NCBI GenBank assembly: GCA_002409975.1
Contig: DHOO01000134.1
Span: 1-21,095 of the forward strand
DNA length: 21,095 bases
Source of the DNA: Firmicutes bacterium UBA5388
Lineage (GTDB): Bacteria; Bacillota; UBA4882; UBA10575
Direction of reading: 5' to 3'
Part shown: one piece after another, positions 1 to 7,207 of the stretch
Layout of the letters: the number at the start of each line of letters is the position of its first letter
Numbering within the stretch: the first letter of the stretch is position 1
Notes under the pieces: generated by a model
Told to the model about the DNA's origin: nothing
Seen by the model: the letters and a program-made list of their open reading frames with translations, nothing else
Database searches by the model: none
Made by a program: the position numbers and the translations under genes

Positions 1-1218
1 TTTCTGCTGGTTGCCGCCGCTCAGATGCTGGATCGCCTGGTCCAGGCTGGGTGTTTTGATCTGGATCTTGTCCACATAATCCGAACAGGCTTCTTTAACT
101 GCCGCATGGTCAACAAATCCGATTTTGGTCAGGAACTGATCATAATTGGGGATCGCAATATTCGTATCAACTCCCAGAACCGAGAAAATGCCGGTTGCCC
201 GGCGATCTTCCGTCAAAAAGCTCATTTTGTTGGCAATCGCATCCCTCGGCGAATTAATTGCTACCGGTCGTCCGTGGACAAGGATTTCCCCGGACAATTT
301 CGGCCGGACGCCGAATATGGTTTCGATCACCTCGGTCCTGCCCGCGCCAACCAGCCCGGCGATACCGAGAATCTCGCCTTTCCGTACTTCAAAAGAGATA
401 TTGCGGAAAAATTTCCGGTGGGAAAGATTTTTTACCTGCAAAATCGTCTCACCGATCTCCGCCGGGACCTTCGGATACATTTCATCCATCGTACGGCCGA
501 TCATCATCTCAATAATCTGTTCCATTGTCAGCTGGTCGATCCGTTCTGTCCCGACATTTTTCCCGTCCCGAAATACGGTCACAATATCCGCAATTTCGAA
601 GATTTCGCTCAGTCGGTGTGAAATATAGACTACGGAAGTGCCTTTTTCCTTTAATTTACGGATAATTCTGAACAGCTGCTGCTCTTCATGTTCCGTCAAC
701 GCGGAAGAAGGCTCGTCCATAATGATCAGTTTTGCGTCATAAGAAATTGCCTTTGCAATTTCAACCATCTGCATCTTCGCCACTGTCAAATTGACCATGA
801 GTGTCCGTGGATCTTCATCCAGTTCGATCTCTTTGAGCACCGCCAGGCTCATTTCATACATTTTTTGGTGATCCACCAGTCCGAGTTTATTCAGCGGTTC
901 CCGTCCAAGCCACAGATTTTCCATGATCGGACGGTACAATACCGGAGACAGTTCCTGATGAATCATTGAAATCCCCATCCCCAACGCATCCGCAGTGGAA
1001 TAATGGTCAATTCTCTGCCCATCGAAAAAGATTTCTCCTGATGTCGGTGAATAAATTCCGATCAGACATTTCATCAGCGTGGATTTTCCCGCGCCGTTTT
1101 CACCAACCAGCGCATGGATCGAGCCTGGTTTAACTTTCATGTCAACATTATTTAAAGCACGAACTCCGGGAAAATTTTTTGTAATCCCAGTCATTTCCAG
1201 CAAGTATTCTTCCCGCAT
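1..1218 (-). CDS. CUT2-family sugar ABC transporter ATP-binding protein (MglA/RbsA-like), 3' end cut by window edge
   Basis: This is the cytoplasmic tandem ATPase that powers import of a monosaccharide (galactose, ribose, xylose or inositol class). The visible 406 codons are open from ATG at 1218 to the window edge. Domain 1 has a canonical Walker A (GENGAGKST, about residues 37-45), a signature region reading LTVAKMQMVEIAKA, Walker B IIMDEPSSALT and the H-switch YISHR. Domain 2 is visible up to its signature LSGGNQQK, the last residues in the window, so roughly the final 90-100 residues are missing. The start follows a GGGGTG Shine-Dalgarno-like stretch. It sits downstream of the sugar-binding protein, separated by a strong hairpin; a permease gene is expected outside the window. 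The gene looks richer in G+C than the kinase and regulator upstream. The family is certain; the substrate cannot be read from the sequence. Confidence 0.95.
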   Translation of the reverse strand, partial: MREEYLLEMTGITKNFPGVRALNNVDMKVKPGSIHALVGENGAGKSTLMKCLIGIYSPTSGEIFFDGQRIDHYSTADALGMGISMIHQELSPVLYRPIMENLWLGREPLNKLGLVDHQKMYEMSLAVLKEIELDEDPRTLMVNLTVAKMQMVEIAKAISYDAKLIIMDEPSSALTEHEEQQLFRIIRKLKEKGTSVVYISHRLSEIFEIADIVTVFRDGKNVGTERIDQLTMEQIIEMMIGRTMDEMYPKVPAEIGETILQVKNLSHRKFFRNISFEVRKGEILGIAGLVGAGRTEVIETIFGVRPKLSGEILVHGRPVAINSPRDAIANKMSFLTEDRRATGIFSVLGVDTNIAIPNYDQFLTKIGFVDHAAVKEACSDYVDKIQIKTPSLDQAIQHLSGGNQQK

Positions 1219-1239
1219 CTTTTCACCCCTTTATTAAAG

Positions 1240-1273
1240 CGGTTGGATACAGGTTTTATCCTGTATCCAACCG
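1240..1273 (-). other. Intercistronic hairpin between binding protein and ATPase genes
   Basis: A perfect 14-bp stem (1240-1253 with 1260-1273, arm CGGTTGGATACAGG) encloses a 6-nt loop. On the transcribed strand it is followed by CTTTAATAAAGG rather than a T-run, so it is not a convincing intrinsic terminator. In binding-protein ABC operons such hairpins commonly stabilise the upstream message or give partial termination, so that binding protein exceeds ATPase. That role is inferred here. Confidence 0.8.
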
Positions 1274-1298
1274 GCACAGCTTGTTAAAAAGTTAAAGC

Positions 1299-2231
1299 TT
1301 ATTTATACTTAGCTTCATACTCATCTGCTTTTTCTTTAAACACTAATTCAAAAGGAATGATAACTTCCTTAGAAACTTTTTTACCGTTGACTACTTGGAC
1401 AGCAGTTTCAATAGCTCCTTTACCCTGGCCTTTTGCATCCTGGAATACGGTAAAGGCTAGTTTGCCTTGCCTTACAAAATCCAATGCTTCTGGGGTAGCG
1501 TCAATCCCCGCAATGAAAAGCCGTACTCCCGCATCTTCTGCTGCTTTTAAAGCGCCGATTGCCATTTCATCATTATGGGCAACAACCGCATCTATTTTTA
1601 GACCCGATTGAAGCCAGTTTTCCATAACAGCCATTCCTTTATCTCGATACCAATCTGCCGGCATGTCGGCAACAATTTTGATATTCGGGTATTTTTTCAG
1701 GATATTCATAATCCCTTGTTGCCTTCTGATCTGGGGTTCGTGTCCCATTTGCCCTTCAAGGACGGCAATATTACCTTTCCCTCCCAGGAGTTTAGCCATC
1801 TGCCCCATCAAAATCTCTCCAGCTTCTACGTCGTTAGACCCCACATAGGAGACAGCCACTTCCTGGTTTTCAAGTTTTCTGTTGACACTTATAATGGGAA
1901 TACCTGCATTCACTGCTTGTTTAACCATAGGCACCGAAGCTTTGGCGTCAACAGGCATCACAATGATCGCATCAGTATTCCGCATAATTAAGTTCTCCAT
2001 CTGGTTCATCTGTGTATTTGCGTCATACTTTGCATCCTGATAAACAAACTCGATATCCGGGTATTTCTTATCTGCTTCTTTCATCCCGTCCATCATGTAA
2101 ACTTGGAACTGGTCACTAAAATCGCAAATCAACACCCCAATGGTCTTTTTCTTGGCTGCCCCAGTAACTGCACATAATGAAATCGCGCACAACATGATGA
2201 CTAACCAAACGAGCATTCTCCTGGTTTTCAC
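1299..2231 (-). CDS. Sugar ABC transporter substrate-binding protein (periplasmic-binding type 1, RbsB/MglB/inositol-binding-like)
   Basis: This exported protein captures a monosaccharide for the transporter encoded downstream. The start is GTG at 2231, preceded by AAGGAGGAG at good spacing. Residues 1-26 form a signal peptide (MKTRR, then a hydrophobic core, ending near TGAA). The mature part has the type-1 fold: IGVLICDFSDQF, then IIVMPVDAKASVPMVKQA, IPIISVNRK, VGSNDVEAGE, GGKGNIAVLEG, and the hinge region VVAHNDEMAIGALKA. These motifs match the ribose/galactose/inositol group; I cannot choose among them. No lipobox is present: the cysteines in the leader are preceded by ML and SL, not [AS][GAS]. 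That is unusual for a monoderm Bacillota binding protein, which is normally a lipoprotein. Length (310 aa) is typical for the family. Confidence 0.93.
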   Translation of the reverse strand: MKTRRMLVWLVIMLCAISLCAVTGAAKKKTIGVLICDFSDQFQVYMMDGMKEADKKYPDIEFVYQDAKYDANTQMNQMENLIMRNTDAIIVMPVDAKASVPMVKQAVNAGIPIISVNRKLENQEVAVSYVGSNDVEAGEILMGQMAKLLGGKGNIAVLEGQMGHEPQIRRQQGIMNILKKYPNIKIVADMPADWYRDKGMAVMENWLQSGLKIDAVVAHNDEMAIGALKAAEDAGVRLFIAGIDATPEALDFVRQGKLAFTVFQDAKGQGKGAIETAVQVVNGKKVSKEVIIPFELVFKEKADEYEAKYK

Positions 2232-2516
2232 AAAAACTCCTCCTTTTTTTTATTAAAATTTTACCCCGATCTGGGCTAATCGCGTTAGTCTCCATCTTTA
2301 ACTGTCACGCCGCTAAATATTGATAGTCAGTTTAGAGAATTGCGCCTCATAGCTCGTAGCCGCCGCTCGTCACTTGTGCAATAGCTTGTCGCTGTTAGAC
2401 TGGTTTCATCCTTAATGTGCCCCAGCGAAGCTGAAGTGAACAACTGCTTAGAAAAGCTTCGTTCCTTGTCAAATTAACATTTTTCTGTTTTTGCTTTTGC
2501 GCGAGCAAACCAAGTA

Positions 2517-2613
2517 GTTAACTCCTTTTCGCACCTTTTAAACAAAGGTCAAGCTAAAATTAGTTTCTATAAACTGGATGCTAATAAAAGGGGTGTGAAA
2601 GGTGAGAGTTAAC
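2517..2613 (-). repeat. Copy 1 of an intergenic element with inverted-repeat ends
   Basis: The ends are inverted repeats: GTTAACTC...CTTTTCGCACC...TTTTA on the left matches the complement of TAAAAGGGGTGTGAAAGG...GAGTTAAC on the right, with two small indels. The core, on the plus strand, is ACAAA-NN-TCAAGCTAAAAT-N-AGTTTCTAT, then ATGCTAA after 9 nt. The same core and inner arms recur at 5704-5793 in the same orientation. The outer arms differ between copies (GTTAAC here, ATTCA there) yet remain self-complementary within each copy. It could be a small palindromic repeat/MITE or a structured cis-regulatory element. Confidence 0.75.
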
Positions 2614-2832
2614 ATTGATGGCGACCTGTAAGCAACAGACTATATATTTTTGTCGTAACCTTTAATTAAGGAAACAACGCAATTAGCTTGATGGGTAGAA
2701 ACTTTATATTTATGTCTTAAATCACGTAAACGTTTTAAATATAAAATAGTACCTACTGCCCAACTAACTTAATCTTACCAAGTAACACCTTTTACCCGAT
2801 TCACCTGCAAGAAAATAGACGTACACTTAGAC

Positions 2833-2865
2833 AAAAAAAGCCCTATATTCGTGTGAATATAAGGC
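2833..2865 (-). terminator. Intrinsic terminator of the kinase-ANTAR operon
   Basis: On the minus strand GCCTTATATTC pairs with GAATATAGGGC (one C-A mismatch) around an ACAC loop, followed immediately by seven T. It lies about 175 nt after the ANTAR stop codon and would separate this unit from the sugar operon. Confidence 0.85.
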
Positions 2866-2982
2866 GTCTTGACCTTTTAAACACTATACCAATCATGAGT
2901 ATAGGTTTATATTATTTATCTATAAGTCTACCCGTTAAATCACTTTTATTATAATGTAAATGTGTAGTTAAGTCAATAGATC

Positions 2983-3004
2983 CAAGCCCCGTTATTTGGG
3001 CTTG
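2983..3004 (-). other. Hairpin just downstream of the ANTAR gene
   Basis: A 7-bp stem CAAGCCC/GGGCTTG with an 8-nt loop starts about 35 nt after the stop codon of the regulator. No T-run follows on either strand, so it is not an intrinsic terminator. A second, weaker hairpin (CTATAC/GTATAG, about 2884-2904) lies between it and the terminator. The role is unknown. Confidence 0.5.
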
Positions 3005-3038
3005 TAGTTAAAAATACTAACGTCCTCATTATTTTAAG

Positions 3039-3644
3039 TTATTTTTTCGCTTTGATACTCAGTATTTCGCTAGCTTTGATAATTTCTTGGGCAATTACTG
3101 CAATTTTTTTATTGCTATCTCTACTTTTTTGTTGTAATAATTTCATGGCCTCGCCTTCTTTTAAGTTTAATTGGTCCATTAAGATTCCTTTTGCTCTTTC
3201 GACATATTTTCGCGTCTCTAAGGATTCGGCGGTCTTTTTCAGTTCCTGTTGCAATCTTTGGAACTCCTTAAATTTGGCCATGGCAATTTCAATCGCTGGT
3301 TTTAAATCTTTTTCATCAACCGGTTTAATTAAATAGCCAAATACCCCAAGATCAGCTGCTTTTTGGATTAATGCTTTATTATTATATCCGGTCACGATAA
3401 TACTGGGAATAAAAGTTTTTTCGTTAATTCTTTTCACTGCTTCCAACCCGTCGATTAAAGGCATATTAATATCGATAATGATAATATCCGGTTTTTTTTC
3501 AAGACTCAATTCTATTGCTTGTTGCCCATCTGTCGCTTCCGCCACTATTTGATAACCCAAACGTTTGAGCGAAGATGTAAGCCCCATTAAAATTAGATAT
3601 TCATCCTCGGCTACTAGTATTTTAAGCGAATTATTATGTTCCAT
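3039..3644 (-). CDS. Response regulator with REC and ANTAR RNA-binding domains
   Basis: This is a cytoplasmic two-component output protein that acts on RNA. Known ANTAR regulators (EutV, AmiR, NasR) bind paired hexaloop hairpins and prevent transcription termination. REC spans about residues 7-120: acidic pocket E13/D14, phosphoacceptor D58 (IIIIDINMPLIDG), T85 and K107. A coiled-coil-like linker follows (about 120-140), then ANTAR at about 140-195 with the hallmark VERAKGILMDQLNLKEGEAMKLLQQKS. The start ATG follows GGGGAGGTAAC. It lies 43 nt after the histidine kinase gene and shares its transcript; the HisKA_2 kinase plus ANTAR pairing matches the EutW/EutV type. The target RNA is unknown; the nearest candidate is the long leader of the sugar operon downstream. 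Confidence 0.95.
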   Translation of the reverse strand: MEHNNSLKILVAEDEYLILMGLTSSLKRLGYQIVAEATDGQQAIELSLEKKPDIIIIDINMPLIDGLEAVKRINEKTFIPSIIVTGYNNKALIQKAADLGVFGYLIKPVDEKDLKPAIEIAMAKFKEFQRLQQELKKTAESLETRKYVERAKGILMDQLNLKEGEAMKLLQQKSRDSNKKIAVIAQEIIKASEILSIKAKK

Positions 3645-3687
3645 GTTACCTCCCCTAAATAAATGTTTCTTTTTAAAACCAACCTTG

Positions 3688-5544
3688 CTAAGAGAGGAGC
3701 AGGTTTTCCTCAGGTAAGAGAATTACAAATCTCGTCCCCCGAGTTCTTTCTATCTTTATCTGTCCTTTAAATTCATTTATAACTGTCGCATAAACAATCG
3801 ATAATCCTAAAGTTCGCAAATTTTCTAAGTCAAAATTTTCTGGAAACCCCTGTCCATTATCTTCAACAATTAATAAAATATGCTTTGGTTGTTTCTTACA
3901 AGTTATGTTGACAATCCCATCTTCACATTGCTTAAAAGCATGTTTAATGCAGTTATTTAATAACTCGTTCGCAATTAATGCCACCACCGTGGCCTTATTA
4001 TAAGAAATAAAAATATCATCTATCTCCAGATTAATAGTAATATTTCTATTAATAGCATATAAGTCTTTGATTGATGAGATGATTTCTTTAACATTAATAA
4101 TACTTCTACCTAGCTTATCTTTTGATAGTAAATCATGGACCGCCGCTATACTTTTAATATACGAAATGATTTCATTCATAACGACATCGATCGACTTGTT
4201 CGGATCTTTTTGGATAAAGTCTTTTTGTAAAGAGATAAGGCTAATGATGCTTTGAAGATTGTTTTTTATACGATGGTGGCTTTCCTGCAACAAAGTTGAT
4301 CTGCCAAGTAGTCTCGTATCTTCGATGGCGATCCCAACCTGTTTAGCTAAAGTAAGCAAATACGCCGCTTCTTTATCTGAATAAGCATATAGATCTTGAT
4401 AAAATACTTGAATAAACCCGGTAATTTGCGTTCTGATTAAAATTGGAGAACAAATAATCGTTTTTACCCCTTTTTGTCTTTCAAAAAGAGAGATGAAGTT
4501 TTTATCGTTTTCTGTCGCGTAAAATAATTCTCCTTCACGAACAATGAGCATGATTGACTCTTTTTTAAGCAGCGCTTCTAAATCTTCTTTAGTTTTAAAC
4601 GTTACCGTATCAATAACTGACCAAGTGCCTTCATCAATTAAATCGATCATGCACCCATCAGCATTCATTACTTTAGTCGCATATCGAGCCAACATCGATA
4701 AAACATCTTTTAATTCATAATCTGATGATAAAAATTCCGCCGCCTTAAATACGGCTTCAAATACTTCTGCGTCTTCATCACCAATATTCTTATTATTTTC
4801 CCGGAAATTAGTCCAACCGTAAATCTTATGTAATAACTTGCTAGGATTTTTCTTTGCTTCTGTCGTAGAAAGAGTACCCACCAGCTGTCCTTTATAGAGT
4901 ATGGAAATCCGATCCGAAATTTTAAGCGCTTCTTCCCATTGATTGGTAACGTAAATAATTCCTCGTCCTTTATTCCTTAAAATCTCAATAATTTTATATA
5001 GTTTTTCGATGGATTTTACGCCTAAATTTTCCGTTGGCTCATGCAGCACAATAATATCCGGGTCTTGGAGATATATTTTTATAATCTCTACTATTTTTTT
5101 CTCTTCATTAGTTAGTTCACTAATTTTTTTCCTATAGTCTAATTCTATTTTTAACTCCTTTAAAAGATGGGAAGTTGTTAAATAGATCTGCTGCCAATCA
5201 ATTAATGGCATCCCTATGGTTTTTTTAGGGTAATTCTTTAAGAATAGATTTTCTGCGATCGATAAATTATCAATCAAGCATGATTTTTGTAATAAAACTT
5301 TGATTTCTTCAATACCTTTTGAACAAAGCTGTGACGTGATATTCTGCCCTTTATAATAAATATCCCCCTGTATATTTTTTACAAAACCAGCAATAACATC
5401 AACAAAGGTTTTCTTTCCCACTCCCCGCTCGCCAACTAAAGCATGAACTTCACCAGGCATTAACATAAAGTTGATATTTTTTAAGATGTAGCCATCAAAA
5501 TTATAAGCCGATAAATTTTCACATTTGAATAAACAATTTGTCAT
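3688..5544 (-). CDS. Hybrid sensor: degenerate CUT2-type ABC ATPase domain + GAF + HisKA_2 histidine kinase
   Basis: This is a predicted soluble sensor kinase of 618 aa with no membrane segment. Residues 1-235 align by eye with the first ATPase domain of MglA/RbsA proteins (shared HALVGExGxGK, ENLFL, LIDWQQIY, VEIIKIY, LVGT). Its catalytic motifs are eroded: Walker A GERGVGKKT has K45 in place of S/T; the signature reads LTNEE (144-148) instead of LSGGQ; Walker B reads LHEPT with H168 for D; the H-switch is TN (N201) instead of SH. Q86 and E169 remain. A GAF domain follows (about 265-410), then the H-box ESHHRIKNNLQ (H424 probable phosphosite), the N-box NELLNN (526-531), G1 DNGQG (562-566) and G2 TLGLS, all looking functional. 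The start ATG follows GTGGAGT. It forms an operon with the ANTAR regulator. The domain reading is firm; sensing through the ATPase-like domain is inference. Confidence 0.93.
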   Translation of the reverse strand: MTNCLFKCENLSAYNFDGYILKNINFMLMPGEVHALVGERGVGKKTFVDVIAGFVKNIQGDIYYKGQNITSQLCSKGIEEIKVLLQKSCLIDNLSIAENLFLKNYPKKTIGMPLIDWQQIYLTTSHLLKELKIELDYRKKISELTNEEKKIVEIIKIYLQDPDIIVLHEPTENLGVKSIEKLYKIIEILRNKGRGIIYVTNQWEEALKISDRISILYKGQLVGTLSTTEAKKNPSKLLHKIYGWTNFRENNKNIGDEDAEVFEAVFKAAEFLSSDYELKDVLSMLARYATKVMNADGCMIDLIDEGTWSVIDTVTFKTKEDLEALLKKESIMLIVREGELFYATENDKNFISLFERQKGVKTIICSPILIRTQITGFIQVFYQDLYAYSDKEAAYLLTLAKQVGIAIEDTRLLGRSTLLQESHHRIKNNLQSIISLISLQKDFIQKDPNKSIDVVMNEIISYIKSIAAVHDLLSKDKLGRSIINVKEIISSIKDLYAINRNITINLEIDDIFISYNKATVVALIANELLNNCIKHAFKQCEDGIVNITCKKQPKHILLIVEDNGQGFPENFDLENLRTLGLSIVYATVINEFKGQIKIERTRGTRFVILLPEENLLLS

Positions 5545-5703
5545 TATTTTTACTCCACAATGAGATCTTCCTTAGTAGATTAAGTGACCAACAATTAATT
5601 CCATCTTTTTATCATCTTACAATATATAATACGTTGTAATATATTATTTTCCTGCCATTTATGAGTTTTTAATATAATTATGGAAAGAAGTTGACTTTTT
5701 TAT

Positions 5704-5793
5704 GATTCACTTTGCGCACTTCTAGACAAAAATCAAGCTAAAATCAGTTTCTATCAATTGAATGCTAAATATAAGAGGTGCGAAATATGAATT
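5704..5793 (-). repeat. Copy 2 of the intergenic element with inverted-repeat ends
   Basis: The arms are ATTCACTTTGCGCACTTCT (from 5705) and the complement of AAGAGGTGCGAAATATGAAT (from 5773). The core is the same as in 2517-2613: ACAAA-NN-TCAAGCTAAAAT-N-AGTTTCTAT, then ATGCTAA. Orientation is the same as copy 1. It lies about 160 bp upstream of the kinase gene and just downstream of the dehydrogenase terminator. Confidence 0.75.
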
Positions 5794-5811
5794 AAAATCA
5801 TTGTTTACAGT

Positions 5812-5846
5812 AAAAAAGAGGGCTGCCTTCTCTTCAAAAGCAACCC
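5812..5846 (-). terminator. Intrinsic terminator after the iron alcohol dehydrogenase gene
   Basis: On the minus strand GGGTTGC pairs with GCAGCCC (one T-G wobble) around a 13-nt loop, then TC and a run of six T. It lies about 22 nt past the stop codon. Confidence 0.85.
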
Positions 5847-5868
5847 CTTGTAGTATCGAACATTGCGC

Positions 5869-7038
5869 TTACAGCGCTAGTTTATAAATCTCCAAGATGT
5901 CTTTTCGCTTGAGTTTAACGAAATTACCTAGAGTCTTTGTATCTGAATTACTTGCTTTATCGGCCATCTCCTCCAAACGATCCGCTGGAATATTTAACTC
6001 TTTAAGGGTAGTTGGCAGTCCAATTTGGGTAAAGAAATTGGTCAAGCAATTAATTCCTTCCAACGCTGTGCGTTCCGGGTCCTCAAAAGCAAGCTCCGTG
6101 TTCCAAACTCTAGTCGCAAACTGTACGAAACGATCGATATTGTGATGGTATACATATTTCATCCAGGCGGGAAAGACAACGGACAGTCCCGCTCCGTGGG
6201 GCACATCATAAATCGCGCTTAATTCGTGTTCGATCGCGTGCGAACCCCAATCTCCGATTCTTCCTGTGCTTAACAGATCATTATGGGCAATGGTGCTAGC
6301 CCACATGATATCAGCCCTCGCTTCGTAATTGTTTGGTTCCTCCAAGACGATCGGCGCTTTGGTAATTAACGTTTTTAAAACAGCTTCACATAACCGATCT
6401 GTTAAGTCAACATGCTTAACATTAGTAAAATAGCGTTCCATGATATGGGCCATAATATCCGCGACCCCACACGCAGTCTGGTAAGGAGGAAGTGTAAAAG
6501 TTAATTCAGGATTCATAATTGCGAAAACTGGCCGAAGCAGTTCTACATTCAAGCCCAGTTTATACCACCCATCCTCATTCGTAATTACCAAACTCTTACT
6601 AGCTTCACTTCCGGCTGCTGGAATCGTTAAGATCACTCCTATTGGTAAAGTTGTTTCTGGTACAATTTCCCCAGCGATCAAATCCCAAACTTCTCCCTCG
6701 TATGGAACTCCTATGCCGATCGCTTTCGCCGAGTCAATAACACTGCCGCCTCCAACCGCCAAAATAGCATCAACTTTATGCTCCCGACAGATTTTAATCC
6801 CCTCATGAACTAGGCTTAACCTGGGGTTGGGCTGAACTCCACCTAATTCAATAAAATCCACCCCAGCCTCTTGTAATGACTTTACCACTTTTTCGTAAAG
6901 ACCAAACTTTTTAATGCTTCCTCCTCCATAATGGAGTAGCACTTTGCGACCTAGCTTTTTGGTCTCTGTTCCTACCTGCAGCTCAGATTCTTTTCCGAAA
7001 ATAATCTTGGTAGGGCTCAAAAATTCGAAGTTTTCCAT
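5869..7038 (-). CDS. Iron-containing alcohol dehydrogenase (NADPH butanol dehydrogenase / YqhD-like)
   Basis: This is a cytoplasmic group III alcohol dehydrogenase that probably reduces short or medium aldehydes to alcohols with NAD(P)H. The nucleotide-binding loop is GGGSVIDSAKAI. Metal ligands are visible as D and H in GVADIMAHIMER and the two histidines of HAIEHELSAIYDVPHGAGLS. An ATG at 7068 would add ten residues, but the second ATG at 7038 directly follows GAGGAGGTAAAGATA, so 7038 is preferred; 389 aa fits the family. It is monocistronic: a terminator follows, and a palindrome-rich gap separates it from alr upstream. A fermentative role is inferred; the physiological substrate is unknown. 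Confidence 0.93.
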   Translation of the reverse strand: MENFEFLSPTKIIFGKESELQVGTETKKLGRKVLLHYGGGSIKKFGLYEKVVKSLQEAGVDFIELGGVQPNPRLSLVHEGIKICREHKVDAILAVGGGSVIDSAKAIGIGVPYEGEVWDLIAGEIVPETTLPIGVILTIPAAGSEASKSLVITNEDGWYKLGLNVELLRPVFAIMNPELTFTLPPYQTACGVADIMAHIMERYFTNVKHVDLTDRLCEAVLKTLITKAPIVLEEPNNYEARADIMWASTIAHNDLLSTGRIGDWGSHAIEHELSAIYDVPHGAGLSVVFPAWMKYVYHHNIDRFVQFATRVWNTELAFEDPERTALEGINCLTNFFTQIGLPTTLKELNIPADRLEEMADKASNSDTKTLGNFVKLKRKDILEIYKLAL

Positions 7039-7101
7039 TATCTTTACCTCCTCATCTGAATTATCCATTTGTATAAAACAGGATAAAATTCCCTAGGTGA
7101 G

Positions 7102-7183
7102 GGGATTGTCTAATTACGGAAATTCCTCACTCAAAATATATTGTGATTTAAACTAAAATAAAATATAGAGATTAGACAATCCC
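7102..7183. repeat. 13-bp perfect inverted repeat upstream of the alcohol dehydrogenase gene
   Basis: GGGATTGTCTAAT (7102-7114) and its exact complement ATTAGACAATCCC (7171-7183) are separated by 56 nt of AT-rich DNA. A second pairing, GTGAGG (7098-7103) with CCTCAC (7125-7130), shares two bases with the left arm, so the two structures partly compete. It lies in the leader or promoter zone of the dehydrogenase gene, 64 bp upstream of its start. Confidence 0.7.
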
Positions 7184-7207
7184 TAGTGGGGCTATCAATA
7201 TATTAAT

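Larger units (their letters stand above)
2232..3038. other. 807-bp intergenic region between the ANTAR gene and the sugar operon
   Basis: No intact gene is visible. Read along the minus strand, it holds a 3' hairpin after the ANTAR gene, a terminator near 2850, an unassigned AT-rich stretch (about 2620-2825), a repeat element (2517-2613), and then a leader of almost 290 nt before the binding-protein start. That leader contains a 7-bp hairpin (CGAAGCT with AGCTTCG, 24-nt loop, around 2430-2465). I could not identify a good sigma-A promoter; TTGACA occurs on the minus strand near 2468 but without a convincing -10. A leader this long leaves room for RNA-level control of the sugar operon. Confidence 0.7.
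5545..5868. other. 324-bp intergenic region upstream of the hybrid kinase gene
   Basis: From the right, this contains the terminator of the alcohol dehydrogenase gene, repeat copy 2, and about 160 bp of very AT-rich sequence before the kinase start. The AT-rich part contains several TATATT/TATTAT hexamers on the minus strand (around 5620-5645) that could serve as a -10, but I see no well-spaced -35. No gene is visible. Confidence 0.6.

Noticed and set aside
25..969. Several overlapping open frames on the plus strand (for example 25-621 and 688-969).
   Set aside because: They are antisense shadows of the sugar ATPase gene, with no ribosome-binding sites and protein sequences unlike any family.
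2640..2830. Possible remnant of a coding gene on the minus strand: about 40 codons open (ending GYDKNI stop) preceded by another short open stretch in a shifted frame.
   Set aside because: No start codon in frame, a stop just upstream, no ribosome-binding site and no recognisable family; AT-rich noncoding DNA can give this by chance.
2983..3004. Terminator directly after the ANTAR gene.
   Set aside because: The hairpin has no following T-run on either strand; the hairpin at 2840-2865 with seven T is the better terminator.
2517..5793. A full composite transposon carrying the sensor pair.
   Set aside because: No transposase or recombinase gene is present and no target-site duplication is obvious; only the repeat pair itself is supported.
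7039..7068. Earlier ATG start for the alcohol dehydrogenase (ten extra residues MDNSDEEVKI).
   Set aside because: The extra segment contains the GAGGAGG ribosome-binding site of the next ATG and is not part of the family fold.
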